Positions 45,486-57,035 of a stretch of 64,000 nucleotides of DNA are shown here, in pieces. The stretch covers positions 392,252-456,251 of the forward strand of contig NW_026111820.1 of the NCBI RefSeq assembly GCF_024679095.1, read 5' to 3'. The translations under genes were made by a program, and so were the position numbers. Origin of the DNA: Eriocheir sinensis. Lineage: Eukaryota > Arthropoda > Malacostraca > Decapoda > Varunidae. The notes below the pieces were generated by a model that made no database searches, was not told the origin of the DNA, and worked only from the letters and a program-made list of their open reading frames with translations. Each line of letters starts with the position of its first letter. Position 1 is the first letter of the stretch.

Positions 45486-46226
45486 TCAACCCCGTGAGAG
45501 CGAGGCCCGGCGTGCCTTGAGGAGGAGGCGGCGCAGGAGATCCATGGCCTCGGGCAGACCCTCGCCGGTGACGGCACAGGCGGGTGCAAGGCCCCAGGGC
45601 TGGGCGGGCGGCAGGTCGTGCAGGCCGAGGGCGTCAGCCATGGCGGCGGGCGTCCTGGCTCCCGGCAGATCCTGTTTGTTGGCCAGCACCAGCAGCGGCG
45701 GCCGTGAGCGGCGCAGCGCGGCGCTCTATGCCGCTTGCCGGCGCACCAGGACGTGCAACTCGTGGCGTGCCTCCTCCAGCCACTCCTCGCCGCTGCTGGC
45801 ATCCTCCACGAACAGCACCGCGTCGGCGCCGCGCGTGTAGGCGCGCCAAAGGGGTCGCACGCGCTTAGCGCCGCCCACGTCCCATGCCACCCAGGAGCAG
45901 CCGCCGCCCCGCAAACATTCGCAGTTGAAGCCGACGGTGGGCACGGTGTTCACGTAGTGGCCGTACTTGAGCCGCAGCAGCGCCGTAGTCTTGCCCGACG
46001 AGTCGAGGCCCACGAGCACCAGTGTGGGCGGCCCCACCACGAGCCCCGCCAGGCCCGCCAGCCCCGCCGCCACCACGCGGCCCACGCCCAGCACGCCGCC
46101 CACGAGGCCCCCAGCTCCTGCCCCAACAGCTGCATGTGTGGCGAGGCGCGGCGCGGCGGTGTGCGCACTGCCCGTGTCCACCTGCCAACCCGCACACAGC
46201 CACACTGGCCTGGCCGGCCGCCGCAT
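45486..46226 (-). pseudogene. ARL4-like small GTPase with in-frame TAG
   Basis: A single frame of 246 codons read through one TAG (codon 167, nt 45,726-45,728), ending at TGA 45,486. ARF/ARL proteins are GTP switches for membrane traffic. Visible boxes: P-loop GLDSSGKTT at residues 73-81; switch I TVPTVGF with Thr97; switch II WDVGGAKR at 115-122; NKQD at 183-186; CAVTGEGL at 217-224. RPLWRAYTR and the PWGLAPACAVTGEGL tail resemble ARL4 most, and the lack of introns also fits ARL4. The catalytic Gln of the GGQ motif is Ala (A120), which in this family would slow GTP hydrolysis. Residues 35-65 are a Gly/Ala/Val/Leu-rich, membrane-like stretch, and no myristoylation-type MG start is visible. 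The start is the first in-frame ATG; the true N-terminus may differ, since another frame has MAEEKEEEEE upstream (about 46,297). The TAG may be a real disabling change, an allele or a sequencing error. NKQD and the C-terminus remain conserved after it. Confidence 0.78.
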
Positions 46227-46529
46227 GCCACACGCGTGCCGCCACTCTCACATTCATCCTGGCCACCTTCCTCCTCCTCCTCCTTTTCCTCAGCCATTCG
46301 TCTGAGTAGCCAGAGTGCCCTGTAAGTGGCTACAAAGTACCCCTGTGAGTTGCTACGTAGCATTCTACAGTAGGCAACACAGTTGATACAGTGCAGCCTT
46401 CTGAGTAGTAGCCTAAAACAGTCCACTGCTCAGCTGGAGTAGCAGACAGCGTTGGGCACTCTACGGAGTACACTACTCAACAGTCACAGAGTAGACGCTG
46501 CAGCGTGTTGGAAGCGGCAGTGTGTCCAG
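46227..46529. other. Region upstream of GTPase gene, no clear gene
   Basis: Includes a CCT run at 46,262-46,290 and then about 220 bp with repeated GAGTAG/CTACTC words (for example near 46,303, 46,400, 46,437 and 46,490). It could hold the promoter or first exon of the GTPase gene, but I see no TATA box or splice signals I can defend. Confidence 0.45.
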
Positions 46530-47054
46530 CAGTGGTGGGCACCGCTAACCAAAAAGTTAGCTTTGCTAACTGGTAATCCACTGACTATAATATTAACTTC
46601 GCATATGCTAAACCGCTAAACCGATAAAGAAATTAGTGGAAGCTAACGCTAACCGCTAACCGCTATTTTACTGTATATGGATTTATCTTCGGTTTAGTAT
46701 TATGGCTCTAAAATCCTTAAAAACAGACCTAGTGAACTGAAATTTCAATGAGTTGTAGCTTAGACAATAGATTTCACTAATAAGCGTCCAATTACCCTAT
46801 TTTAATGATTAATTTACCCAAAAGTGGAAGCCCTGGAATTATTGCGCCATGAGGCTCAGCTGGTGCTGTGTCTGCCCACAAACCTGTATGATTTTTTTAG
46901 TGGACTTAAAGTTGGCGGACGAGAAACTATATTCAGTGGAAGCTAATTGGTTCACTAACACTTTACAAAGTTAACAAAAAATCTAATCACCTAATGAAAA
47001 AACTTGCCTCGCTAATCAGCGGTTAGTGGGTTAGACGAACCGTGGCCAACACCG
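46530..47054. mobile_element. Non-autonomous hAT-like DNA element
   Basis: The left end CAGTGGTGGGCAC (46,530-46,542) and the right end, read inverted, CGGTGTTGGCCAC (47,042-47,054) match at 10 of 13 bases. CAGNGNTGGNCA is a frequent hAT terminus. Subterminal GCTAAC/GTTAGC words are packed at the left end (ccgctaacc, gttagc, gctaacgctaaccgctaacc) and CTAA/GGTTAG words at the right (agcggttagtgggttag), as expected for transposase-binding repeats. The 525-bp interior has no long frame. No 8-bp target duplication remains, and the right flank passes into the minisatellite after one base, so that side may have been remodelled. Confidence 0.55.
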
Positions 47055-50000
47055 CATATCATACGACATTACCTGGAAACATATCACACGACATTACCTG
47101 GAAACATATCACACGACATTACCTGGAAACATATCACACGACATTACCTGGAAACATATCACACGACATTACCTGGAAACATATCACACGACATTACCTG
47201 GAAACATATCACATGACAATACGTGGAAACTTATCACACGACATTACCTGGAAACATATCACATGACAATACGTGGAAACTTATCACATGACATTACCTG
47301 GAAACATATCACACGACATTACCTGGAAACATATCACATGACAATACGTGGAAACTTATCACACGATATTACCTGGAAACATATCACACGACATTAAATG
47401 GAAACATATCACACGACATTACCTGGAAACATATCACACGACATTACCTGGAAACATATCACATGACAATACGTGGAAACATATCACACGACATTACCTG
47501 GAAACATATCACACAACATTACCTGGAAACATATCACATGACAATACGTGGAAACATATCACACAACATTACCTGGAAACACATCACACGACATTACCTG
47601 GAAGCATATCACACGACATTACCTGGAAACATATCACACAACATTACCTGGAAACATATCAGACAACATTACCTGAAAACATATCACACGACATTACCTG
47701 GAAGCATATCACACGACATTACCTGGAAACATATCACACAACATTACCTGGAAACACATCACACGACATTACCTGGAAACATATCACACAACATTACCTG
47801 GAAACATATCACACGACATTACCTGGAAACATATCACACGACATTACCTGGAAACATATCACACAACATTACCTGGAAACATATCACACGACATTATGTG
47901 GAAACATATCACACGACATTACCTGGAAACATATCACATGACATTAGCTTGAAACATATCACATTACATTACGTGGAAACATATCACACAACATTACCTG
48001 GAAACATATCACGTAACATTACCTGGAAACACAACACACAACATTACCTGGAAAGGAGACATATAAAAAAATATTACCTTGAAAGGGAACATATCACACA
48101 ACATTACCTTAAAAGGAAACATATCACACAACATTTCCTTTTAAGGAAACATATCACATAACATTACCTGGAAAGGGAACATATCACACAACATTACCTG
48201 GAAAGGAAACATATCACACAACATTACCTTAAAAGGAAACATATCACACAACATTACCTTAAAAGGAAACATATCACACAACATTTCCTTTTAAGGAAAC
48301 ATAGCACACAACATTACCTGGAAAGGGAACATATCACACAACATTACCTGGAAACATATCACACAACATTACCTGGAAACATATCACACAACATTACCTG
48401 GAGAGGAAACATATCACACAACATTACCTGGAGAGGGAACATATCACACAACATAACCTGGAGAGGAAACATATCATACAAAATTACCTGGAGAGGAAAC
48501 ATATCACACAACATTACTTGGAGAGGAAACATATCACACAACATTACTTGAAAAGGAAACTTATCACACAACATTACCTGGAGAATAAACTTATCACACA
48601 ACATTACCTGGAAACATATCACATAACATTACCTGGAAACATATCACACGACATTACCTGGAAACATATCACACAACATTACCTGGAAACATATCACACA
48701 ACATTACCTGGAAACATATCACACAACATTACCTGGAAACATATCACACAACATTACCTGGAAACATATCACACAACATTACCTGGAAACATATCACACA
48801 ACATTACCTGGAAACATATCACACAACATTACCTGGAAACATATCCCACGACATTACCTGGAAACATATCCCACGACATTACCTGGAAACATATCACACG
48901 ACATTACCTGGAAACATATCAAACGACATTACCTGGAAACATATCACACGACATTACCTGGAAAGGAAACATATCACACAACATTACCTGGAAAGGAAAC
49001 ATATCACACAACATTACCTTAAAAGGAAACATATCACACAACATTACCTTAAAAGGAAACATATCACACAACATTACCTGGAAAGGGAACATATCACACA
49101 ACATTACCTTAAAAGGAAACATAGCACACAACATTACCTGGAAAGGGAACATATCACACAACATTACCTGGAAACATATCACACAACATTACCTGGAAAC
49201 ATATCACACAACATTACCTGGAGAGGAAACATATCACACAACATTACCTGGAGAGGGAACATATCACACAACATTACCTGGAGAGGAAACATATCATACA
49301 AAATTACCTGGAGAGGAAACATATCACACAACATTAATTGGAGAGGAAACATATCACACAACATTACTTGGAGAGGTAACATATCACACAACATTACTTG
49401 AAAAGGAAACTTATCACACAACATTACCTGGAGAATAAACTTATCACACAACATTACCTGAAGAGGGAACATTTCATACAACATTACCTGGAGAAGAAAC
49501 ATATCACACAACATTACCTGGATAGTAAACATATCACACAACATTACCTGGAGAGGAAACATATAACACAGCATTACCTGGAGAGGGAACATTTCATACA
49601 ACATTACCTGGATAGTAAACATATCACACAACATTACCTGGATAGTAAACATATCACACAACATTACCTGGAGAGGGAACATATCACACAACATTACCTG
49701 GAGAGGGAACATATCACATAACATTACCTGGAGAGGAAACATATCACACAACATTACCTGGAGAGGGAACATATCATACAACATTACCTGGATAGTAAAC
49801 ATATCACACAACATTACCTGGAGAGGGAACATATCACATAACATTACCTGGAGAGGAAACATATCACACAACATTACCTGGAGAGGAAACGTATCACACA
49901 ACATTACCTGGAGAGGGAACATATCACACAACATTACCTGGAAAGGAAACATATCACATAACATTACCTGAAAAAGAACATATCACATGGAAGGGAACAT

Positions 50001-50850
50001 ATCACACAACATTACCTGGAGAGGGAACATATCACACAACATTACCTGGAGAGGAAACATATCACATAACATTACGTGGAAAGGGAACATATCACACAAC
50101 GTTACCTGAAAAAGAACATATCACACAACATTACCTGGAGAGGGAACATATCACACAACGTTACCTGAAAAAGAACATATCACACAACATTACCTGCAAA
50201 GGGAACATATCACACAACATTACCTGGAAAGGGAACATATAACACAACATTACCTGGAAAGGAAACATATCACACAACATTACCTGGAAAGGGAACATAT
50301 CACACAACATTACCTGGAAAGGGAACATATCACACAACATTACCTGGAAAGGGAACATATCACACAACATTACCTGGAAAGGGAACATATCACACAACAT
50401 TACCTGGAAAGGGAACATATCACACAACATTACCTGCAAAGGAAACATATCACACAACATTACCTGGAAAGCAAACATATCACACAACATTACCTGGAAA
50501 GGAAACATATCACACAACATTACCTGGAAAGGGAACATATCACACAACATTACCTGGAGAGGGAACATATCACACAACATTACCTGGAGAAGAAACATAT
50601 CACACAACATTACCTGGAGAGGGAACATATCACACAACATTACCTGGAGAAGAAACATATCACACAACATTACCTGGAGAAGAAACATATCACACAATAG
50701 TACCTGAAGAGATAACATATCACACAACATTACCTGGAGAGAAAAAATACACACAACTTACCTGGAAAGGAAACATATCACACAACATTACCTGGAAAGG
50801 AAACATATCACACAACATTACCTGGAAAGGAAACATATCACACAACATTA
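47055..50850. repeat. 25/30-bp minisatellite
   Basis: The 25-bp unit is acctggaaacatatcacacaacatt (about 40 copies at the left end, mostly with cgacatt). The 30-bp unit is the same with five extra bases (gagag, gaaag or similar) after acctgg, and it dominates from 49,200 on. Blocks: 25-mers to about 48,050; 30-mers to 48,330; mixed to 48,600; 25-mers to 48,955; 30-mers to the end. A few 29-mers occur at 49,960-50,190. Thirty is divisible by three, so both strands stay open for up to about 300 codons (for example QVMLCDMFPL repeats on the minus strand). These frames rotate at each 25-mer and are not genes. Confidence 0.95.
48165..48600. repeat. Higher-order block repeated at +820 bp
   Basis: Rare variants recur exactly 820 bp downstream: atagcacaca at 48,301 and 49,121, and atatcatacaaaatt at 48,471 and 49,291. 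The unit order around them agrees, including the gagaataaactt unit, where the second copy has one extra 30-mer. This is a higher-order repeat inside the minisatellite. Confidence 0.8.
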
Positions 50851-53800
50851 CACCCCCGCCACCTCCACCTACTATCTATCGAACGCCGCCACCGCCTCCT
50901 ACTGTCCCTCGCACGCCACCCCCGCCACCGCCTCCTTCTGTCCCTCGAACGCCACCCACGCCCCCGTCTCCTCCTGTCCCTCGCACGCCACCCAAGCCAC
51001 CTCCTCCTCTTGTCCCTCGTACGCCACCCAAGCCACCTCCTCCTCTTGTCCCTCGAACGCCACCCACGCCACCGCCTCCACCGCCTCCACCTGTCCCTTG
51101 CACGTCAACCCCGCCACCGCCTCCTCCTGTCCCTCGCACGCCACCCCCGCCACCGCCTCCTCCTGTCCCTCGCACGCCACCCACGCCCCCGTCTCCTCCT
51201 GTCCCTCGCACGCCACCCAAGCCACCGTCTCCTTCTGTCCCTCAAACGCAACCCACGCCCCCGTCTCCTCCTGTCCCTCGCACGCCAACCCCGCCACCGC
51301 CTGATTCTGTTCCTCGCACGCCATCACCGCCACCGCCTCCTCATGTCCATCGCACGCCACCCCCGCCACCGCTTCCTCCTGTCCCTCGCACGCCAAACCC
51401 GCCGCCGCCTCCTCCTGTCCCTTGCACGCAACCCCCGACACGGCCTACTCCAGTCATTCGCTCGCCATCCCCGCCCTCGCCTCCTCCTCTCCCACCCACG
51501 CCATTCTCGCCACCGCCTCTTCCTGTCCCTCGCACTCCACCCTCGCCACCGACTCCTCCAGTCTTTCAAACACCACCCCAGCCACCGCCGCCTCCTGTCT
51601 ACCGCACGCCACCCCCGCCAACACCTCCTCCTGTCCATCGCATGCCACCACCGCCAACACCTTCTCCTATCCCTCGCACGCCATCTCCGCCACCGCCTAC
51701 TCCTGTCCGTCGCACTCCACCCCCGCCACCGCCTCCACCTCTCACTCGCACCCCTCCCCCGCCACCGCCTCCTTCTCTCACTCGCACCCCACCCCCGCCA
51801 CCGCCTCCACCTCTCACTCGCACGCCATCCCCGCCACCGCCTCCTCCTTTCCCTCGCACGCCACCCCCGCCACCGCCTCCTCCTTTCCCTCGCACACCAC
51901 CCCCGCCACGGCCTCTTCCTTTCCCTCGCACACCATCCCGGCCACCGCCTCTTCCTTTCCCTCGCACGCCACCCCCGCTGCTGCCTCCTCCTTTCCCTCG
52001 CACGCCATCCCCGCCACCGCCTCTTCCTTTCCCTCGCACGCCAGCCCCGTCGCCGCCTCCTCCTTTCCCTCGCACGCCATCCCCGCCACCGCCTCCTCCT
52101 TTCCCTAGCACCCCTACCCCGCCACCGCCTCCACCTCTCACTCGCACCCCTCCCCCGCCACCGCCTCCACCTCTCACTCGCACAACACCCCAGCCACCGC
52201 CTCCTTCTCTCACTCGCACCCCTCCCCCGCCATCGCCTCCTTCTCTCACTCGCACCCCTCCCCCGCCACCGCCTCCACCTCTCACTCGCACCACTCCCCC
52301 GCCACCGCCTCCTTCTCTCACTCGCACCCCACCCCCGCCACCGCCTCCTTCTCTCACTCGCACCCCCCCCCCGCCACCGCCTCCTCCTTCTCTCCTCACC
52401 CCACCCACGCCACTGCCTCCTTTCTCCTCGCACCCCACCCCCGCAACCGCCTCCACGTCTCACTCGCACCCCTCCATCGCCACTGCCTCCTTCTCTCACT
52501 CGCACCCCACCCCCGCCACCGCCTCCACCTCTCACTCGCACGCCATCCCCGCCACCGCCTCCTCCTTTCCCTCGCACGCCACCCCCGCCACCGCCTCCTC
52601 CTTTCCCTCACCACCCCTGCCACGGCCTCTTCCTTTCCCTCGCACCCCTCCCCCGCCACCGCCTCCTCCTTTCCCTCGCACGCCATCCCCGCCACCGCCT
52701 CTTCCTTTCCCTCGCACGCCACCCCAGCTGCTGCCTCCTCCTTTCCCTCGCACGCCATCCCCGCCACCGCCTCCTCCTTTCCCTCGCACGCCATCCCCGC
52801 CACCGCCTCTTCCTTTCCCTCGCACGCCACCCCCGCCACCGCCTCTTCCTTTCCCTCGCACGCCATCCCCGCCACCGCCTCCACCTCTCACTCGCACCCC
52901 TCCCCCGCCACCGCCTCCACCTCTCACTCGCACCCCACCCCCGCCACCGCCTCCACCTCTCACTCGCACCCCTCCCCCGCCACCGCCTCCACCTCTCACT
53001 CGCACAACACCCCAGCCACCGCCTCCTTCTCTCACTCGCACCCCTCCCCCGCCACCGCCTCCTTCTCTCACTCGCACCCCTACCCCGCCACCGCCTCCAC
53101 CTCTCACTCGCACCCCACCCCCGCCACCGCCTCCTTCTCTCACTCGCACCCCACCCCCGCCACCGCCTCCTTCTCTCACTCTCACCCCAACCCCGTCACC
53201 GCCTCCTTCTCTCCTCACCCCACCCCTGCCACCTCCTCTCACTCGCACCCCACCCCCGCCACCGCCTCCTTCTCTCACTCGCACGCCACCCCCGCCACCG
53301 CCTCCTTCTCTCACTCACATCCCACCCCGCCACTGCCTCCTTCTCTCACTGCACCCCACCCCGCCACCGCCTCCTTCTCTCCTCGCACCCTCCCCGCCAC
53401 CGCCTCCTTCTCTCTCCTGCACCCACCCCGCCACCGCCTCCTTCTCTCACTCGCATCCCACCCCCGCCACCGCCTCCACCTCTCACTCGCACCCCACCCC
53501 CGCCACCGCCTCCTTCTCTCACTCGCACTCCACCTCTGCCTCCTGCCCCCCCGCCACCGCCTCCTTCTCTCACTCGCACCCCTCCCCCGTCACCGCCTCC
53601 TTCTCTCACTCGCACCCCTCCCCCGCCACCGCTTCCTTCTCTCACTCGCACCCCTCCCTCGTCAACGCCTCCTTCTCTCACTCGCACCCCTCCCCCGCCA
53701 CCGCCTCCACCTCTCACTCGCACCCCACCCCCGCCACCGCCTCCACCTCTCACTCGCACGCCACCCCCGCCATCGCCTCCTCCTGTCATTCGCACGCCAC

Positions 53801-56800
53801 CCTCGCCACCGCCTCCTCCTTCCCCTCGCACGCCACTACCGCCACCGCCTCCTCCTTCCCCTCGCACGCCAACCCCGTCGCCGCCTCCTCCTTTCTCTCG
53901 TACGCCACCTCCGCCACCGCCTCCTCCATCCCCTCACACGCCTCCCCCGCCACCGCCTCCTCCTTTCCCTCGCACGCCATCCCCGCCACCGCCTCTTCCT
54001 TTCCCTCGCACGCCACCCCCGCCACCGCCTCCTCCTTTCCCTCGCACGCCACCCCCGCCACCGCCTCTTCCTTTCCCTCGCACGCCAACCCCGCCACCGC
54101 CTCCTCCTGTCCCTCGCACGCCACCCCCGCCACCGCCTCCTCCTTTCCCTCGCACGCCACCCCCGCCACCGCCTCCTCCTTCCCCTCGCACGCCACCCCC
54201 GCCACCGCCTCTTCCTTTCCCTCGCACGCCATCCCCGCCACCGCCTCTTCCTTTCCCTCGCACGCCACCCCCGCCACCGCCTCTTCCTTTCCCTCGCACG
54301 CCATCCCCGCCACCGCCTCCTCCTTTCCCTCGCACGCCACCCCCGCCACCGCCTCTTCCTTTCCCTCGCACGCCACCCCCGCCACCGCCTCCTCCTCCTT
54401 TCCCTCGCACGCCACCGCCGCCACCGCCTCCTCCTTTCCCTCGCCCGCCAGCCCCCCCACCGCCTCCTTTCCCTCGCACGCCACCCCCGCCACCGCCTCC
54501 TCCTTTCCCTCGCACGCCACCCCCGCCACGGCCTCTTCCTTTCCCTCGCACACCATCCCGGCCACCGCCTCTTCCTTTCCCTCGCACGCCACCCACGCTG
54601 CTGCCTCCTCCTTTCCCTCGCACGCCATCCCCGCCACCGCCTCTTCCTTTCCCTCGCACGCCACCCCAGCTGCTGCCTCCTCCTTTCCCTCGCACGCCAT
54701 CCCCGCCACCGCCTCCTCCTTTCCCTCGCACGCCAACCCCGCCACCGCCTCTTCCTTTCCCTCGCACGCCAACCCCGCCACCGCCTCGTCCTTTCCCTCG
54801 CACGCCACCCCCGCCACCGCCTCTCCTTTCCCTCGCACGCAACCCCGCTGCCTCTTCCTTTCCCTCGCACGCCACCCCCGCCACCGCCTCCTTTTCCTCG
54901 CACGCCACGCCCACCACCGCCTCCTCCTTTCCCTCGCACACCACCCGCCACCGCCTCTTCCTTTCCCTCGCACGCCACCCCCGCTGCTGCCTCTTCCTTT
55001 CCCTCGCACGCCACCCCCGCCACCGCCTCTTCCTTTCCCTCGCACGCTACCCCCGCCACCGCCTCCTCCTTTCCCTCGCACGCCACCCCCGCCACCGCCT
55101 CTTCCTTTCCCTCGCACGCCATCCCCGCCACCGCCTCTTCCTTTCCCTCGCACGCCACCCCCGCCACCGCCTCTTCCTCTCCTTCGCACCCCACCCCCGC
55201 CACGGCCTCTTCCTCTCCCTCGCACGTCATCCCCGCCACCGCCTCTTCCTCTCCCTTGCACGCCACCCTCGCCACCGCCTCTTCCTCTCCCTCGCACGCC
55301 ACCCCCGCTGCTGCCTCCTCCTTTCCCTCGCACGCCATCCCCGCCACCGCCTCTTCCTGTCCCTCGCACGCCACCTCCGCCACCGCCTCCACCTCTCACT
55401 CGCACGCCATCCCGCTACCGCCACCTCCTTTCCCTCGCACGCCACCCCGCCACCGCCTCTTCCTTTCCTCGCACGCCACCCCGCTGCTGCCTCCTCCTTT
55501 CCCTCGCACGGCACCCCCGCCACCGCCTCTTCCTTTCCCTCGCACGCCACCCCCGCCACCGCCTCCTCCTTTCCCTCGCACGCCATCCCCGCCACCGCCT
55601 CTTCCTTTCCTTCGCACGCCACCCCCGTTGCTGCCTCCTCCTTTCCCTCGCAAGCCACCCCCGCCACCGCCTCTTCCTTTTCCTCGCACGCCACCCCCGC
55701 CACCGCCTCTTCCTTTCCCTCGCACGCCACCCCCGCCACCGCCTCTTCCTTTCCCTCGCACGCCACCCCCGCCACCGCCTCCTTTCCCACGCACGCCACC
55801 CCGCCACCGCCTCCTCCTTTCCCTCGCACGCCAACCCCGCAGCTGCCTCTTCCTTTCCCTCGCACCCCAACCCCCCCACCGCCTCGTCCTTACCCACGCA
55901 CGCCAACCCCCCCTCCGCTTCCTCCTTTCCCTTTTACGCCACCCCCGCCACCGCCTCCTCCTTTCCCTCGCACGCCATCCCCGCCACCGCCTCCTCCTTT
56001 CCCTCGCACGCCACCCCCGCCACCGCCTCTTCCTTTCCCTCGCACGCCACCCCCGCTGCTGCCTCCTCCTTTCCCTCGCACGCCATCCCCGCCACCGCCT
56101 CTTCCTTTCCCTCGCACGCCACCCCCGCCACCGCCTCTTCCTTTCCCTCGCACGCCAACCCCGCCACCGCCTCATCCTTTCCCTCGCACACCATCCCGGC
56201 CACCGCCTCTTTCCTTTCCCTCGCACGCCACCCCCGCTGCTGCCTCCTCCTTTCCCTCGCACACCATCCCGGCCACCGCCTCTTCCTTTCCCTCGCACGC
56301 CACCCCCGCTGCTGCCTCCTCCTTTCCCTCGCACGCCATCCCCGCCACCGCCTCCTCCTTTCCCTCGCACGCCACCCCCGCCACCGCCTCTTCCTTTCCC
56401 TCGCACGCAAGCCCCGCAGCTGCCTCCTCCTTTCCCTCGCACGCCATCCCCGCCACCGCCTCCTCCTTTCCCTCGCACGCCATCCCCGCCACCGCCTCCT
56501 CCTTTCCCTCGCACGCCATCCCCGCCACCGCCTCTTCCTTTCCCTCGCACGCCACCCCCTCCTATTTTCGAACGCTAACTCCGCCACCGCCTCATTCTGT
56601 TCCTCGCACGCAATTTCCGCCATCGCCTCCTCCTGTCCTTTGCACGCCACCACTGCCAACGCTTCCTCCTGTCTCTCGCACGCCAACCCCGCTGCCGCCT
56701 CCTCCTGTCCCTCGCACGCTACCCCCGCCACCGCCTCTTCCAGTCATTTGGTAGCTACCCGCGCCGCCGCCTCCTTCTGTCTCTAGCACGCCACCCCCGC

Positions 56801-57035
56801 CACCGCCTTCTCTTATCCCTCCCACGACATCCTCGGCACCGCCTCCTCCTGTCCTTCGCACGCCACCACCTCCAACGCTTCCTCCTGTCCCTCTCACGCC
56901 AACCCCGCCACCGCCTGCTCCTGTCCCTCGCACGGCACCCCCGCAACCGCCTCATTCTGTCATTCGCACGCCACCCCCGACACCGCATCCTACTGTCCCT
57001 CGAACGTCACCCCCGCCACAGGCTCCTACTGTCGT
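50851..57035. repeat. 36-bp C-rich minisatellite, ~170 copies
   Basis: Consensus ccaccgcctcctcctttccc followed by tcgcacgccacccccg. Three subtypes are seen: one with ctgtccctcgcacgcc at both edges (50,850-51,720 and 56,580-57,030), one with cacctctcactcgcaccc (mainly 51,720-53,760) and one with ctcctttccctcgcacgcc (most of 53,940-56,560). The unit has no stop in several frames and is a multiple of three, so frames up to 1,914 codons stay open on + and 539 on minus, in overlapping frames. Single-base indels shift the reading without preference for any frame, which argues against a protein. Confidence 0.95.

Noticed and set aside
44711..45489. Frames with poly(Cys-Val) or poly(His-Thr)
   Set aside because: GT/CA microsatellites read in frame.
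45725..45737. Intron around the in-frame TAG of the GTPase gene
   Set aside because: The frame is continuous on both sides and the spacing from ELH to NKQD is only about seven residues longer than in ARL4. No convincing GT...AG pair of intron size is available.
47042..50754. Frames of 197-306 codons with 10-residue repeats on both strands
   Set aside because: Same cause: the 30-bp unit is a multiple of three. Both strands are open and the frames rotate at 25-bp units.
51010..56786. Frames of 1,914 and 1,714 codons (Pro/Ser/Arg/Thr-rich), with long minus-strand frames of Glu/Ala/Gly and Gly/Arg type
   Set aside because: They are by-products of a stop-free 36-bp unit. Several frames on both strands are open at once, single-base indels switch between them freely, and no signal peptide, start context or unique flanking domain is present.
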